Shown in pieces: positions 1 to 9,574 of a DNA stretch of 64,000 nucleotides (the stretch's first letter is position 1; every line of letters starts with the position of its first letter). A program made the position numbers and the translations under genes. Below the pieces are notes generated by a model. The model worked only from the letters and a program-made list of their open reading frames with translations. It did no database searches and was not told where the DNA came from. The DNA is from Saprospiraceae bacterium (GTDB lineage: Bacteria; Bacteroidota; Bacteroidia; Chitinophagales; Saprospiraceae), in contig JADKDE010000001.1 in NCBI GenBank assembly GCA_016718505.1, positions 951,501 to 1,015,500 of the forward strand. Reading direction: 5' to 3'.

Positions 1-1040
1 AATTGCAACATTGGTAAAAATGGTATTGGCTCTGATCGAAGCCATTGCATTCGGGTTCGTTTCGACATTGGTACCAGGAGCTACACCAAAATATCCGCTT
101 TCAGGATTGATGGCTTTCAGCTTACCACTTTCATCTTTGTGGATCCATGCGATGTCGTCACCAACGGTTGTAACTTTCCATCCATCCATTTCTTTAGGTG
201 GAATCAACATGGCAAAATTGGTCTTACCACATGCACTTGGAAAAGATGCTGCTATATATGTTTTTTTCTTGTCTGGCGATTCAACACCCATGATGAGCAT
301 GTGTTCTGCCAACCAACCTTCGTCGTGCGCAAGTACCGAAGCGATCCTCAAAGCAAAGCATTTCTTTCCTAGAAGTGCGTTTCCACCATAGCCACTTCCA
401 AAGGAAATGACCAATCTTTCTTCAGGGAAATGGGTGATATATTTTTCTTGGTTGCAAGGCCATAATGCATCTTTTTCACCTTCAGCCAATGGAGCACCAA
501 GCGTGTGTACGCATTTTACATAATCGTTAGAATCTAAGTAAGGCATCACTTGATCGCCTATCCTAGTCATAATCTTCATGTTGACGACGACGTATTCAGA
601 GTCTGTAATTTCTATCCCATACCTAGAATAAGGTGAGCCAATGGGGCCCATGCAAAAGGGGATGACGTACATGGTACGACCTTTCATACACCCTTCCATT
701 AGGGCATTCAATTTGGACTTCATTTCGCTAGGTTCCATCCAGTTGTTGGTAGGCCCAGCATCGTCTTTTTTTCGGCTGCAAATAAAAGTTCTGTCTTCTA
801 CCCTTGCCACATCGCTTGGATCGCTAAAACACGCAAAACTGTTGGGGTGTTTTTGTTCGTTTAGCTTGATAAATGTGCCTTTATCTACCAATTGGTGGCA
901 AAATTATCATATTCTGCCTGTGAGCCGTTACACCAATAGATACCATCCGCTTCGAAAAATTTGGCCAGATCCTCGACCCAACCATTCAAGCTTTTTTTCT
1001 TAGAAATGATACCTTCGTGATTATTTCCAGATTTACTCAT
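1..1040 (-). CDS. pckG: Phosphoenolpyruvate carboxykinase (GTP), C-terminus outside the window, one apparent frameshift
   Basis: Converts oxaloacetate + GTP to PEP + CO2 + GDP, the entry step of gluconeogenesis in the cytoplasm. The translated minus strand carries the family's kinase P-loop with the reactive cysteine (SFPSACGKTNFAM, near 220-270), a preceding FGSGYGGNALLGKK block and, at the left edge, APGTN followed by NPNAM and NTIFTNVA, all typical of GTP-dependent PEPCK. The start is the ATG at 1038-1040 (MSKSGNNHEG). The frame breaks near 900: restoring one T to the TTTT run (900-903, minus strand) gives YDNFCHQLVDKGTF, which matches the family, so a homopolymer error is likely. The left window edge removes the C-terminal third or so. 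Confidence 0.93.
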
Positions 1041-1113
1041 AAAATATTTGTAATTTGTTTAAATTATCCTATAAAATTACGACAAATAATTCTATTTTTT
1101 TTGTAAAAATCAT

Positions 1114-1542
1114 TCATAAAATTTTGCTCATATAGCGGTGCATTATTCCTACTTCCTCAAAGGGTTCTTTTGAAATTTCATAATTTAATTTTAGATAAAA
1201 AGGAACTGCGGTATCCCGTGCGTGGCAGTAAATGGTAGAGCAATCTAGTTCTTTGGCTCTTTTCTCGACAAAATTTACCAAGCCCTGTCCGATGCCTTGA
1301 TTTTGGAGGGAAGGATCGACGGCAACTTGTCGCATTTTTGCCTTATCTCCTTCGATTTTGAGTTGAATGACGCCTACGATTCGGGCATTATGCGTGGCGA
1401 TGTAGCAGTGCTCTATATATTCTTTGGCGATATCTTCGGCCACAAAATCCATGTCTAAAGGCTTTCTAAGTACCTCATACCTCAGTTTTAGGGCTTCATC
1501 AAAGTCTGGAGTACCGAATAATATTTCGTTATATTCAATCAC
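1114..1542 (-). CDS. GNAT family N-acetyltransferase
   Basis: A 142-residue protein with the GNAT acetyl-CoA fold. Core signals are the beta-strand IVGVIQLKIEG, followed by MRQVAVDPSLQNQGIGQGLVNF, where the Q-x-x-G-I-G loop binds the CoA pyrophosphate, then IYCHARDTAVPFYLKLNYE near the C-terminus. The substrate cannot be told from sequence. Its start overlaps the stop of the upstream acetoacetyl-CoA synthetase gene by 4 bases (ATGA), so the two are probably co-transcribed and translationally coupled. A role in regulating the synthetase by lysine acetylation is conceivable for an acyl-CoA synthetase neighbour, but nothing here proves it. Confidence 0.9.
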   Translation of the reverse strand: MIEYNEILFGTPDFDEALKLRYEVLRKPLDMDFVAEDIAKEYIEHCYIATHNARIVGVIQLKIEGDKAKMRQVAVDPSLQNQGIGQGLVNFVEKRAKELDCSTIYCHARDTAVPFYLKLNYEISKEPFEEVGIMHRYMSKIL

Positions 1543-3506
1543 AGGTTGGCTATTTTTTGTTGAAAAGAAATGAAAAAATCCAAAGATTGAGGGTTTCTGA
1601 CGCTACCTAAATTGACTGATTTTTCTAGGGGTTTTCCTAGCAATATTTTTTTGATGGGTGCCTCGAGTTTTTTGCCACTGATGGTATATGGAATGTCGGA
1701 AACCTGAATGATTTCGTCTGGAACATGCCTAGGAGAATAGGTGGACTTTAGGCAAAGGTTGATGCTAGATTTAAGTTCTTCGGTCAGCGTGTGACCATGT
1801 TTTAGCACAACAAATAAGGGCATATAATGCGTATTTCCATTGTCTAGCTCGAGATTGACGATCAGCGAATCTTGGATGGCGTCGATGGTGTCAACAGCCC
1901 TATATATTTCTGATGTACCGATGCGGATACCGTGTCTATTGAGCGTAGCATCAGATCGGCCGTATATGACCATCCCATTGTTCGGCGTGATACGAATCCA
2001 ATCTCCGTGTCGCCAGATACCTGGCCAATCTTCAAAATAGCTGGACTCGTATTTTTCAAAGCTCGGATCATTCCAAAAGTAAATGGGCATCGAGGGCATT
2101 GGTTTGGTGATGACCATTTCGCCGATTTCGTTGTGGAGTGGATGCCCGTTTTCATCCCAAGACTCAAGGCTGACACCAAGCGCAGCGCATTGTATTTCCC
2201 CTTGAAACACTGGCTTGGTTGGACAACCACCTACGAAAGCAGTACACACGTCGGTTCCTCCAGACATGGATGTTAGCCAGACATCGGTTTTTATTTTTTC
2301 ATAAATATAATCGAAACCTTCAGGAGGCAAAGGGGAGCCTGTGCTTCCGATTGAAATCAAGGAGCCCAATTCAAATTGGGATTTGACGTCTAAGCCTTGT
2401 TTTTGACATGCCATGATAAAGGGCGCACTTGTTCCAAAATGATGGATGCCGATTTTTTCACTAAGGGACCACAAAGCTGAAATATTGGGATATGTTGGAC
2501 TGCCTTCGTACAGCACTGGAGAAGCTCCTGTCAACATCGATCCTACCAAGAAATTCCACATCATCCACCCTGTGGTCGAATACCAAAAGAATTTTTGCCC
2601 AGGTTTTACATCGTTTTGAAAGGTTAGATACTTCAAATGTTCCAATAAAATCCCGCCCATGCCGTGTACGATGGCTTTAGGGATCCCCGTGGTCCCCGAT
2701 GAGTATAATACCCAGATGGGATCATTGAAGGGCACACGAACGAAATTAAGGGGCTTGGCTGCGTATTTTTCTTGGATGGAATGCCAAGTCACCATGTTTT
2801 GTGATTCTAGAGGGAGATTTTCTATATACTCCAAGAGGACCACATTTTCTAAGTGGGTTAATCGATCGATTATTTCCGCCACTTGTGGTCTTTTGTCGAT
2901 TATTTTGCCGTTGTAGGTATATCCATTGCAGGCTATGAGCATTTTGGGTTTTATCTGTTCGAAACGCTCGATCACGCTTTGCGTTCCAAAATCTGGTGAG
3001 CAAGAAGACCAAACGGCTCCTAGGCTATTCGCCGCTAGAAAGCCGATCAAGGCTTCGGGTACATTGGGTAAATAGGCAACGACCCGATCTCCTGCAACTA
3101 TGCCATTGGTCGCCATGTGTTGGCGCATCTTGGATACTTGCGCCCAAAGGGATTTGCTGGTAATTATCTTGGGGTCTTGATTGGTTTCGGTGATCGAATA
3201 CACGGGGCTATCATACCTCGTATTTTGGGTGTAAATATGCTCAGAATAGCTCACCTTGGTGCCTTCGAACCAGCGAACCTTGGGCATGGGTACATCGGTA
3301 CATACGGCATCAAACGAACCGTCGTATTGAATGGAGAAATAATCCAGCAGGGATGCCCAGAATGTCGGATAATTCCGTACAGACCATTCGTGTATCGACT
3401 GATAATCAGAAAGATGTAAATTGAATTTTACATTTAACCAGGCCTTAAAATGCTCTAAATTGCTGTCACCCTCCTTGTGAGGAGTCCATAAAAGTCTGTT
3501 GTCCAT
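1539..3506 (-). CDS. Acetoacetyl-CoA synthetase (acetoacetate-CoA ligase)
   Basis: An ANL-superfamily enzyme of 655 residues that activates acetoacetate with ATP and CoA. The N-terminal cap is of the acetyl-CoA-synthetase type. The AMP-binding loop is YSSGTTGIPKAIVHG, followed by the acetoacetyl-CoA-synthetase-type segment GQKFFWYSTTGWMMWN. Also present are the core motif SMSGGTDVCTAF, YGRSDATLNRHGIRIGTSEIY, and the C-terminal catalytic lysine region PYTISGKKLEAPIK. Length matches the acetoacetyl-CoA synthetase family. It allows use of ketone-type C4 units or acetoacetate from amino-acid breakdown. It is co-directional with and overlaps the GNAT gene. A TAAATTTG box at 3511-3518 sits too close to the start to be trusted as its promoter. 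Confidence 0.92.
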   Translation of the reverse strand: MDNRLLWTPHKEGDSNLEHFKAWLNVKFNLHLSDYQSIHEWSVRNYPTFWASLLDYFSIQYDGSFDAVCTDVPMPKVRWFEGTKVSYSEHIYTQNTRYDSPVYSITETNQDPKIITSKSLWAQVSKMRQHMATNGIVAGDRVVAYLPNVPEALIGFLAANSLGAVWSSCSPDFGTQSVIERFEQIKPKMLIACNGYTYNGKIIDKRPQVAEIIDRLTHLENVVLLEYIENLPLESQNMVTWHSIQEKYAAKPLNFVRVPFNDPIWVLYSSGTTGIPKAIVHGMGGILLEHLKYLTFQNDVKPGQKFFWYSTTGWMMWNFLVGSMLTGASPVLYEGSPTYPNISALWSLSEKIGIHHFGTSAPFIMACQKQGLDVKSQFELGSLISIGSTGSPLPPEGFDYIYEKIKTDVWLTSMSGGTDVCTAFVGGCPTKPVFQGEIQCAALGVSLESWDENGHPLHNEIGEMVITKPMPSMPIYFWNDPSFEKYESSYFEDWPGIWRHGDWIRITPNNGMVIYGRSDATLNRHGIRIGTSEIYRAVDTIDAIQDSLIVNLELDNGNTHYMPLFVVLKHGHTLTEELKSSINLCLKSTYSPRHVPDEIIQVSDIPYTISGKKLEAPIKKILLGKPLEKSVNLGSVRNPQSLDFFISFQQKIANL

Positions 3507-3640
3507 TGTACAAATTTAGGGCTTTTTGGATAAATATTTTGGATAAAAATGAATAGGGACTGCTAGTGCAAAATGCATCAGAATGGTCATCGATGATGAG
3601 TTTGGAAATGAGAATCAATGAAGAGATACAGTATTTTGCA

Positions 3641-3667
3641 AAAAAACGGCTACTTTTGGGGTAGCCG
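3641..3667 (-). terminator. Rho-independent terminator
   Basis: On the minus strand CGGCTAC, a 7-nt loop and GTAGCCG form a perfect 7-bp stem followed directly by seven T. It lies just downstream of the decayed membrane-protein copy and would end the transcript of the 3.7-6.5 kb island before acetoacetyl-CoA synthetase. Confidence 0.8.
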
Positions 3668-3717
3668 CTTAGATTTAAATTACCATTTACAAACTTTTTT
3701 GATGAAATTTCAATTTT

Positions 3718-4164
3718 TTAGAAAAAAGTATTCCTCGTATAATTAACTACAGCAATATTATTTTTTCCCAAATAAATACCACTACCATAACTTTTGTGCG
3801 GTGTAGTCACATCTTCCAATGACTTGAATGTAAGTGAGTCATTTGCTACAAAACCAAGCCCATCAAGTTTTGTTGCTAATCCGCCATTAAATGTTGAATC
3901 GTATGTTTGAAAATACCAATTTCTCCCAATTTTTAAATTTTTGGCGTATTCAAAGTCTTTATCAGAAAGTTTTAAAACCACATCATAGCAATCAAAAATA
4001 AAATAATAATCTTAGTAAAGGACATCTGGCTTGTCGCTAAATCGCAAAGGTGTTGTCTCTTTTATTTTATTTCGCACAAAGTATGGGTTTATGCCATACC
4101 CGTAGTAGATATATGCCAAAGCAAAAAGAATGACAATCCCTAGTAGTATTTTTCTTTTTTTCAT
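3718..4164 (-). pseudogene. Tandem copy of the small membrane protein gene with an internal stop
   Basis: Reads as a near-identical N-terminus to its neighbour at 4254-4715 (same opening MKKRKILLGIV, ATG at 4162-4164), but has TAA at 4012-4014 where the intact copy has TAC (Tyr). After the stop the frame continues in register to 3718 (KLSDKDFEYAKNLK, then YGSGIYLGKNNIAVV), with more divergence from the intact copy than in the first 45 residues. About 18 bases upstream of both start codons are also identical; in the intact copy they are the 3' end of the preceding gene, so the duplicated unit began inside that gene. It is either a true pseudogene or carries one base-call error, since a single C-to-A change explains it. 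Confidence 0.75.
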
Positions 4165-4211
4165 GGGTATTTTATTTTAACCGACAAATATTACTAATAT
4201 TTAACTCAAAG

Positions 4212-4240
4212 AAATCGGAGGGTCTCACATCCTCCGATTT
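4212..4240 (-). terminator. Hairpin between the two copies of the small membrane protein gene
   Basis: AAATCGGAGG and CCTCCGATTT form a perfect 10-bp stem with a 9-nt loop, 14 nt after the stop of the intact copy. The following minus-strand sequence (CTTTGAGTT) is only moderately T-rich, so it could be a terminator or attenuator that reduces transcription of the decayed copy. Confidence 0.6.
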
Positions 4241-4253
4241 GTATAAAAACACA

Positions 4254-4715
4254 TCAATAATAACTTGCTCGATGATATTTTACAACGATAATATTATTTT
4301 TTGCCAGATAGATGCTACTTCCATAACTTTTGGCTGGTGTCCTTATTCTTTGTAATAATACATAAATTACAGAATCGGCAGCATTAATACCGAGGCTAGC
4401 TAATTTTTTTTCAACATCTATATGAAAATGAGTTAATGCCTCTTCTCTAACTGGAAAAACAGACCACTTTTCGCTATTGTTTTTTAAATTTTTACAATAC
4501 TCATAATCTTTATCGGATAGTTTTAATATAGCATCAAAACTATCAAAAATAAAAGAATAATCGTAGAAAAGCACTTCTGGCTTGTCGCCAAATCTCAAGG
4601 GGGTGGTTTCTTTTATTTTATTTCGTACAAAGTATGGGTTAATTCCATATCCGTAGTAGATATATGCCAAAGCAAACAAAATGACAATCCCTAGTAGTAT
4701 TTTTCGTTTTTTCAT
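4254..4715 (-). CDS. Small single-pass membrane protein of unknown function
   Basis: A 153-residue protein with a short positive N-terminus (MKKRK) and one hydrophobic segment (about residues 6-25, ILLGIVILFALAYIYYGYG). A soluble domain follows with no motif I recognise (KLSDKDYEYCKNL, then YGSSIYLAKNNIIVVKY near the end). Its ATG overlaps the stop of the upstream Gly-rich gene (ATGA, 4712-4715), so the two are translationally coupled. A second, broken copy follows at 3718-4164. The arrangement (larger exported protein, coupled small membrane-anchored protein, tandem duplication) resembles effector/immunity pairs, but that is inference only; an accessory factor for the lipoprotein is equally possible. 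Confidence 0.72.
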   Translation of the reverse strand: MKKRKILLGIVILFALAYIYYGYGINPYFVRNKIKETTPLRFGDKPEVLFYDYSFIFDSFDAILKLSDKDYEYCKNLKNNSEKWSVFPVREEALTHFHIDVEKKLASLGINAADSVIYVLLQRIRTPAKSYGSSIYLAKNNIIVVKYHRASYY

Positions 4716-6388
4716 GGGTATTTTATTTTAAAATTTTTTGGGGCATAAAATTGATTTTGTGAAGGTAAAGAAGTCCATCCGACCCATGATGCTCCAGCAG
4801 TCATTCTAGTAGCCCATTCAGCAAGCATTCCCCTATCAGTAATTCCAAATAAATTCGTAATAAACCTTTGTACTGGATTAGAACCAACTCCACAATGTGC
4901 ATCAAAATCAAAGTTATCAATTAATCCTATATAATTTTGTCCATCAGAGATCATATCTACCACACCCAAGGAAAAATTGAAAGGATCAGAATCATAAAGC
5001 TCAACCGAAGTTTTGTACATGTTTCTCCCATCTATGCTGACTCCAATAAATGTGGGACTTCCTTTAACTCCAATCCTATTTACTTCAGATACTACAAGGT
5101 CAAACTCTGATTGTGTTAAGGTATAATCTCCAAGTCCTAACCAGTAATTTTCAAACATTTTAATCTCAAACTGGGTGTTCAACTTCTGTGAGCCCGCAAA
5201 TTTTATTACTTCTCCTATTAACGATAATCTAGGTCTAGAGGTATCTGGCCTCGATACTGGAAAATCTGGGTAGCGATTCAGAAATTCTCCAACATAGTTA
5301 GCCGCCCATTTATTACTATCTAGGAATACTTTTTCTGGTTCAAGAAGTTTACTGTACCAGGTTGGAGTTTTAGTGATTTTGTCATACCAGTACCTATCTA
5401 CAATGGGGTTTAATACCCTATCAACAATAAATAAATCTCTCAAATTTACTTTTGTATTTGCTGAACAGATAGTTATACTTATGATATAAGAAACTTGATC
5501 ATTTGTAAGTAAATCGTAGTTGTGAAGGAATATTTCTTTTTCTATTGGGTCAGGTATCTTATTGGCGATTTCATTTCTGATAGTTTGATTATTAAAGTTT
5601 GGAGTCTTTTCTGCGTTAAACATGTCAACTAAACAAGTTTTATTTAAATAGGCTTTTATTTCATTTGGATTTATTTTGTCTTTAATCTTATTTAACGCAT
5701 CTATTCTGCGCTGCCTCTCTTGCAAGGAAAAATATCTGTAAGGGTCAATTGTTCCTCCCCCTCCTCCAGAACCAGAGCCTCCGCCTCCGCCGCCAGATCC
5801 TCCACCAAAGCCACCTGAGCCGTTGTTTAAAATTTGGCCACCTGTGGATCCACCTATGCATCTTACTTCAGTCCAATATTCAGTGTATAAATAGTATTCA
5901 TCACCATCGTCATTACCTGGGTCGCTATTAGGATTGTGCCAAGTTTCCATTTCCCAAAATATTGTATAACACTGAGCCCCTCTGAAAGATATAAAATTAT
6001 CTGTTGTATTCTTTTCAGGTTGAATTTTAAAACAGAGAAAATCATCTCTATAAAGTATAACTGGTTTGTTTTTAAGTTTACAAAAAAAGTAAGAAAATAG
6101 CGATAAAAAATCATCTTTTGAAATATAATCATCGTTTGGAATCTCTGTAATTGAATTAATGGCAATTACACTAAGGTCGATGTTTTTAGGGAAGCCTAAA
6201 AAGTTAGTTATTGGAATTGAATCACCTTTTGAAATAGTATAATTAATACCAAGTAATATGCCATTTATATCATTAGTATTTGGTTTTACTATTAAATTAA
6301 AAGAATCTGAGCTGATATTAAATTGTAAATCAGAGTCTTTTTCAGTATTTCTAGATTCCAAAATAGCATTTTTCATTTCCACATCCAC
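4712..6388 (-). CDS. Putative exported lipoprotein with a central Gly/Ser linker, unknown function
   Basis: The first usable start in frame is a GTG at 6386-6388, but the open frame continues upstream to about 6460 and encodes a hydrophobic stretch (FLFAILISSAT) followed by WWGCKKD, which looks like a lipoprotein signal and lipobox cysteine. No ATG precedes it in frame (only ATT/ATC codons), so the true start is uncertain or a base is wrong. The mature protein has an N-terminal region (about 200 residues), a very flexible linker near 5750-5830 (GSGGFGGGSGGGGGG), and a C-terminal domain of about 330 residues that I do not recognise. The gene is coupled by ATGA overlap to the small membrane protein gene. 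Codon and base use are more AT-rich than in neighbouring housekeeping genes. Confidence 0.7.
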   Translation of the reverse strand: MDVEMKNAILESRNTEKDSDLQFNISSDSFNLIVKPNTNDINGILLGINYTISKGDSIPITNFLGFPKNIDLSVIAINSITEIPNDDYISKDDFLSLFSYFFCKLKNKPVILYRDDFLCFKIQPEKNTTDNFISFRGAQCYTIFWEMETWHNPNSDPGNDDGDEYYLYTEYWTEVRCIGGSTGGQILNNGSGGFGGGSGGGGGGSGSGGGGGTIDPYRYFSLQERQRRIDALNKIKDKINPNEIKAYLNKTCLVDMFNAEKTPNFNNQTIRNEIANKIPDPIEKEIFLHNYDLLTNDQVSYIISITICSANTKVNLRDLFIVDRVLNPIVDRYWYDKITKTPTWYSKLLEPEKVFLDSNKWAANYVGEFLNRYPDFPVSRPDTSRPRLSLIGEVIKFAGSQKLNTQFEIKMFENYWLGLGDYTLTQSEFDLVVSEVNRIGVKGSPTFIGVSIDGRNMYKTSVELYDSDPFNFSLGVVDMISDGQNYIGLIDNFDFDAHCGVGSNPVQRFITNLFGITDRGMLAEWATRMTAGASWVGWTSLPSQNQFYAPKNFKIKYP

Positions 6389-6446
6389 ATCTTTCTTGCA
6401 ACCCCACCAAGTTGCGGACGAAATTAATATAGCAAATAGAAAATAA

Positions 6447-6850
6447 ATGCAGTATTTAATACTGTTGATTCGGGGGGTAAATTTTAATAAACTACATAAG
6501 ATTGAAATTTTTTTGAATTATAAAATAAGTTAAATGCATACCTCGAAGTGTGGTAGGGAGTTGAGCTTAGGTCATGAGTGCATTTAGAGAGCGACCGCCA
6601 ATCGATGCAACATGTACTATTCTGTAATAGTATATCCAGTTTTCAAAATATGAATGCAAGATAATTGTAAAAGTCGAAATAAATGACAAGTTTACCCTCT
6701 TGAGGCCGCGAAACAAAACTTTAACAAATACATAAAATATGCTATGAATAAGGCTTTTGAGGACTGATATTTATGTACGGATATTTTACCAATATGAGAA
6801 ATAAAAATATGTGGTGGGGTTAAGCTTTACCTCACTTTCTACATCAAAAC
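6447..6850. other. AT-rich intergenic stretch
   Basis: About 400 bases between the putative lipoprotein gene and the structured repeat at 6851-6947. I find no conserved open reading frame or RNA gene. It must hold the promoter for the minus-strand lipoprotein gene, but no clear TTG/TANNTTTG pair stands out. Confidence 0.5.
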
Positions 6851-6947
6851 CCAGCGCGTCAAGGATCGGAATGGTCATCGCAGATGAGTCTCGAAGAGAC
6901 CGAAGCCATGAAGAGCCAGACCATCGCATCAGCGATGGGGACGCCCT
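6851..6947 (-). repeat. Intergenic structured repeat, GGGCG family, copy 1
   Basis: On the minus strand it begins GGGCGTCCC and ends near CCTTGACGCGC. Hairpin 1 is CATCGC/GCGATG. A second hairpin, GTCTC-TTC-GAGAC, is shared word for word with the copy at 36692-36807. It lies directly downstream of the thioesterase gene. See the findings for the four-copy comparison. Confidence 0.65.
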
Positions 6948-6966
6948 AAAAATAAATAGGTTTTTA

Positions 6967-7475
6967 TCAGGATTTAATTTGCTTCAGACGCTCTTCAAAG
7001 CTACTGGAATCGATGGGAAGAATGGCTTTTTGGATGAGTTCTTTCCACTCGTCGGTGATGGGTGCGCTTTTGCCAGAAGCCATATCGTAGTGGATAAAGT
7101 GGTCCACAACAGGCATTTGGGCGCGTGAGAATGATGATTGTACATGATGAATTCGACGATGAGGGCCTTGGGATGGGCTTCGATGATGCGAGACTGGATC
7201 CGGACCTCTTCCCTATAAATCGCGGGAGAAATATAGATAATCTGGTGGCCATATACAACCCATCCGAAGTGACTTTTTTTGGAGGCTTCGAAGATATTGA
7301 TGCCATAAAATTTCTCCAACTGGTCCTCGCGTGCATTGAGACAATAATCTAGGTATCGAGCATTGTTAAGGTGGCCATAAGGATCGCAATCGGTGAATTT
7401 GACGGTGTAAGTCGTACTGGGTGTTTTTCGAAAATCATGGCTAATGGGTTTAATATTTGGTAGAAAAATGGCCAT
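6967..7475 (-). CDS. Acyl-CoA thioesterase, 4-hydroxybenzoyl-CoA thioesterase (hotdog) family, one frameshift
   Basis: Hydrolyses an acyl-CoA thioester; the exact substrate is not predictable. The N-terminal half shows the hotdog signature VKFTDCDPYGHLNNARYLDYC, where D-x-x-G-H-x-N-N is the active-site turn. The frame breaks near 7112. In the next frame the expected continuation is present (MPVVDHFIHYDM, then ITDEWKELIQKAILP and EERLKQIKS) with a stop at 6967-6969, so the intact protein would be about 169 residues. The ATG at 7473-7475 lies 26 bases inside the end of the UbiD gene, suggesting one transcript with it. The indel is probably a sequence error. Confidence 0.82.
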
Positions 7476-9293
7476 ACAATGCCCCTCCCTTGGTAAAATA
7501 GCGGTGGACTTTGTCTTGGATAGCGGGGTCGGGTTCTAGGATGGGCGCGTGATGGGGCTTGATGCGAGCGTCGATGATGAGCGCACCGCTGCATCCCCAA
7601 TGCTTGTGCTGTATATCTTCGTGGGTGCCGTAGATGTCGTGGGAGGGATTGGAGCGGGTGAAGGTCGCCCAGACGAAATTTTGGATATTTTGCGCTAAAA
7701 AGTTGCTGTCGTCACAAAGCACGATCAATGGGTAGGAGTCCAAATCCTCAAGATGTTCCAAGTAGGATTTTAGGGTAGAAATCTCAGTATTTGCACTCGA
7801 ATAATTTGCAAATGGCTTGGCTTGAATGGCTATGACCCCTGCCATGACCATTTTGGGATTGGAAAAAGGAGTAGGGAGAATTCCCTGAAAATTTATCTCC
7901 GTAGCGAGGTCTCGGATGGCTGGTCCCGCTGTGGCGATGACGGCCTTCGATCCAGAGTTTAGCCCATCGCCGCTATAATCGAGCGTGTCGATCGTCGTTT
8001 TTGTGATGAAATGGATATCTCTAGACCAATTGGCCCTTTGGAGATTGTGCACAAAAGGCTTTCGGGTCGTGGATATTGAGGTTGGGATTCGCAGTATGGT
8101 CTGTTATCCAAAGGTATTTTGCTAGGGAAGTTTGCCCTGTACCCAAGATCCGATTGGCCATAGTGAGTATCTCTTCGGGTCTAGGTTCTCTAAAGGGCAT
8201 GTATCTCTCGCTGCCTATGGCGAACAGCAAGGGATGCACTCCAGCAGCATCGACGGCATGGATGGATTTTATCCCTGGAAATTCCTTAGGTGTCAAGTCT
8301 TTTACGATCTGGTGTATGAGGTAACCAAAGCCCGAATCTTCTGCAGGTGGTCGGCTAACTACGGTAAAATGCCAAATGGGATTTTTCTTATGAAATACCT
8401 TATTTACTTTCATGAAGGGAAAGGGGTGCGTCAGACTATAATACCCTAGATGATCGCCAAAGGGTCCTTCGGGTTTTAGTTTATTTTTGACCACATCGCC
8501 CGTGATGGCAAAATCGGCATCGAGTGAAAGCATGTATCCATCTTGTTTTTTGTACCTGAATGCCCGATTGTTCAACATGCCAGCAAATAGAAGTTCTGAC
8601 ATACCTTCTGGTAGGGGCATGATGGCACTGAATGCGTGAGAGGGTGGCCCTCCGACGAAGATGGAGACCTTGAAAGGTTGGTCGCTTTGGTTGTACTTTG
8701 CGTGATGGACGCCAATGCCTCTGTGGATTTGGTAGTGAAGGCCTATTTCTTGATTTGCAATGTATTCATTTCCAGAGAGTTGGATTCGGTACATGCCGAT
8801 ATTGCTCCCTTTGGTATCGAGCTGGTCAGGGTCTTCGGAATAAACTTGCGGTAGGGTGACGAAAGCACCTCCGTCTTTAGGCCAAGATATCACTTGTGGA
8901 AGCCGATCGATCTGTGTATATTGATTGAGATTGTTCCTTGAAAAAATGCCTTTTCTAGGGATGGAACTCAAAGCTAAAGGGAGAGTTTTTAGGTATTTGA
9001 ATGGCCTAGAGAAGAAGGACGCTGGGATCATTTTTTATGGCAATGATATCCTGCATTAAAGGAATTTCTTTTCGGAAAATGAAATCGACACGCTCATTGG
9101 TGCCGTAGAGATTCGAAGCAGCCCTGAATGGGCTATTTTTTATTTTTTCGAATAAAATGGCGGGACCTTTTTTTTCGTAAATCTGCCGATGAATTTCAGC
9201 CATTTCGAGATTGGGATCCACTTCGAAGGGTATGCGCAGGAGAGATGCGTTTTTCTCTAGATCTAGGAGACAATGTTCTAATGAATAGTACAC
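7450..9293 (-). CDS. UbiD family decarboxylase (menaquinone/ubiquinone-type), two frameshifts
   Basis: Three overlapping frames together encode about 613 residues, the usual length of UbiD-like prenyl-FMN-dependent decarboxylases in Bacteroidota. The N-terminal piece (9006-9293) opens YYSLEHCLLDLEKN and contains NLYGTNERV. The central piece (8021-9031) has SNIGMYRIQ, GIGVHHAKY, FVGGPPSHAFSAIMPLPEG, PEGPFGDHLGYYS and HFTVVSRPPAEDSGFG, the UbiD core. The C-terminal piece (7450-8052) ends GALYGHFSTKY. Junctions are near 9020 and 8050; at the latter, removing one T from a TTTT run restores KAFVHNLQRANWS. Likely role: decarboxylation of an aromatic carboxylic acid, possibly in quinone synthesis. 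The start is GTG at 9291-9293. Confidence 0.88.
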
Positions 9294-9532
9294 TAAATAT
9301 TTTTTTTAACTCGATAACAAACCTACAAAAGATTTGGAATAGAAAGATTCAAAAGCTAGAAAAAGAATCAAGATATCAATGAAAAGGATTGTAAAAGGCT
9401 AATATTCTTAGTCATGGAAGCTGGTAAAAATTATCTTTAAAATAAAACCTAGGGGTATAATAATTGGGTAGAAAGGAACGTATCTAAAAGGTTGTTATCA
9501 TTTTTTTTAAAATGGTAACGAACATATTTTTG

Positions 9533-9540
9533 TACATTTG
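9533..9540 (+). promoter_or_regulatory. Putative -7 box for the DUF2723 gene
   Basis: TACATTTG matches the Bacteroidota TANNTTTG box and lies 35 bases before the chosen ATG at 9575. No convincing TTG is found 19-21 nt upstream, so confidence is modest. Confidence 0.4.
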
Positions 9541-9574
9541 CGGTTTGATATACCAATTCAAAGATAAAATAACT

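Noticed and set aside
11..391. 126-codon plus-strand ORF at the left edge
   Set aside because: Antisense to PEP carboxykinase, whose conserved motifs are clear on the minus strand.
3504..3518. TAAATTTG as promoter of a leaderless acetoacetyl-CoA synthetase mRNA
   Set aside because: The box is only 4 bases from the ATG and no TTG lies 19-21 nt upstream, so it is probably chance.
3540..3640. A possible fifth copy of the GGGCG element (shares the words GAATGGTCATCG and GATGAG with copy 1)
   Set aside because: The GGGCG end and paired hairpins are missing; at most a remnant.
5750..5830. Gly-rich tract as a sequencing artefact
   Set aside because: The frame is kept on both sides and the codons vary (GGA, GGC, GGT, AGT), so it is a real flexible linker.
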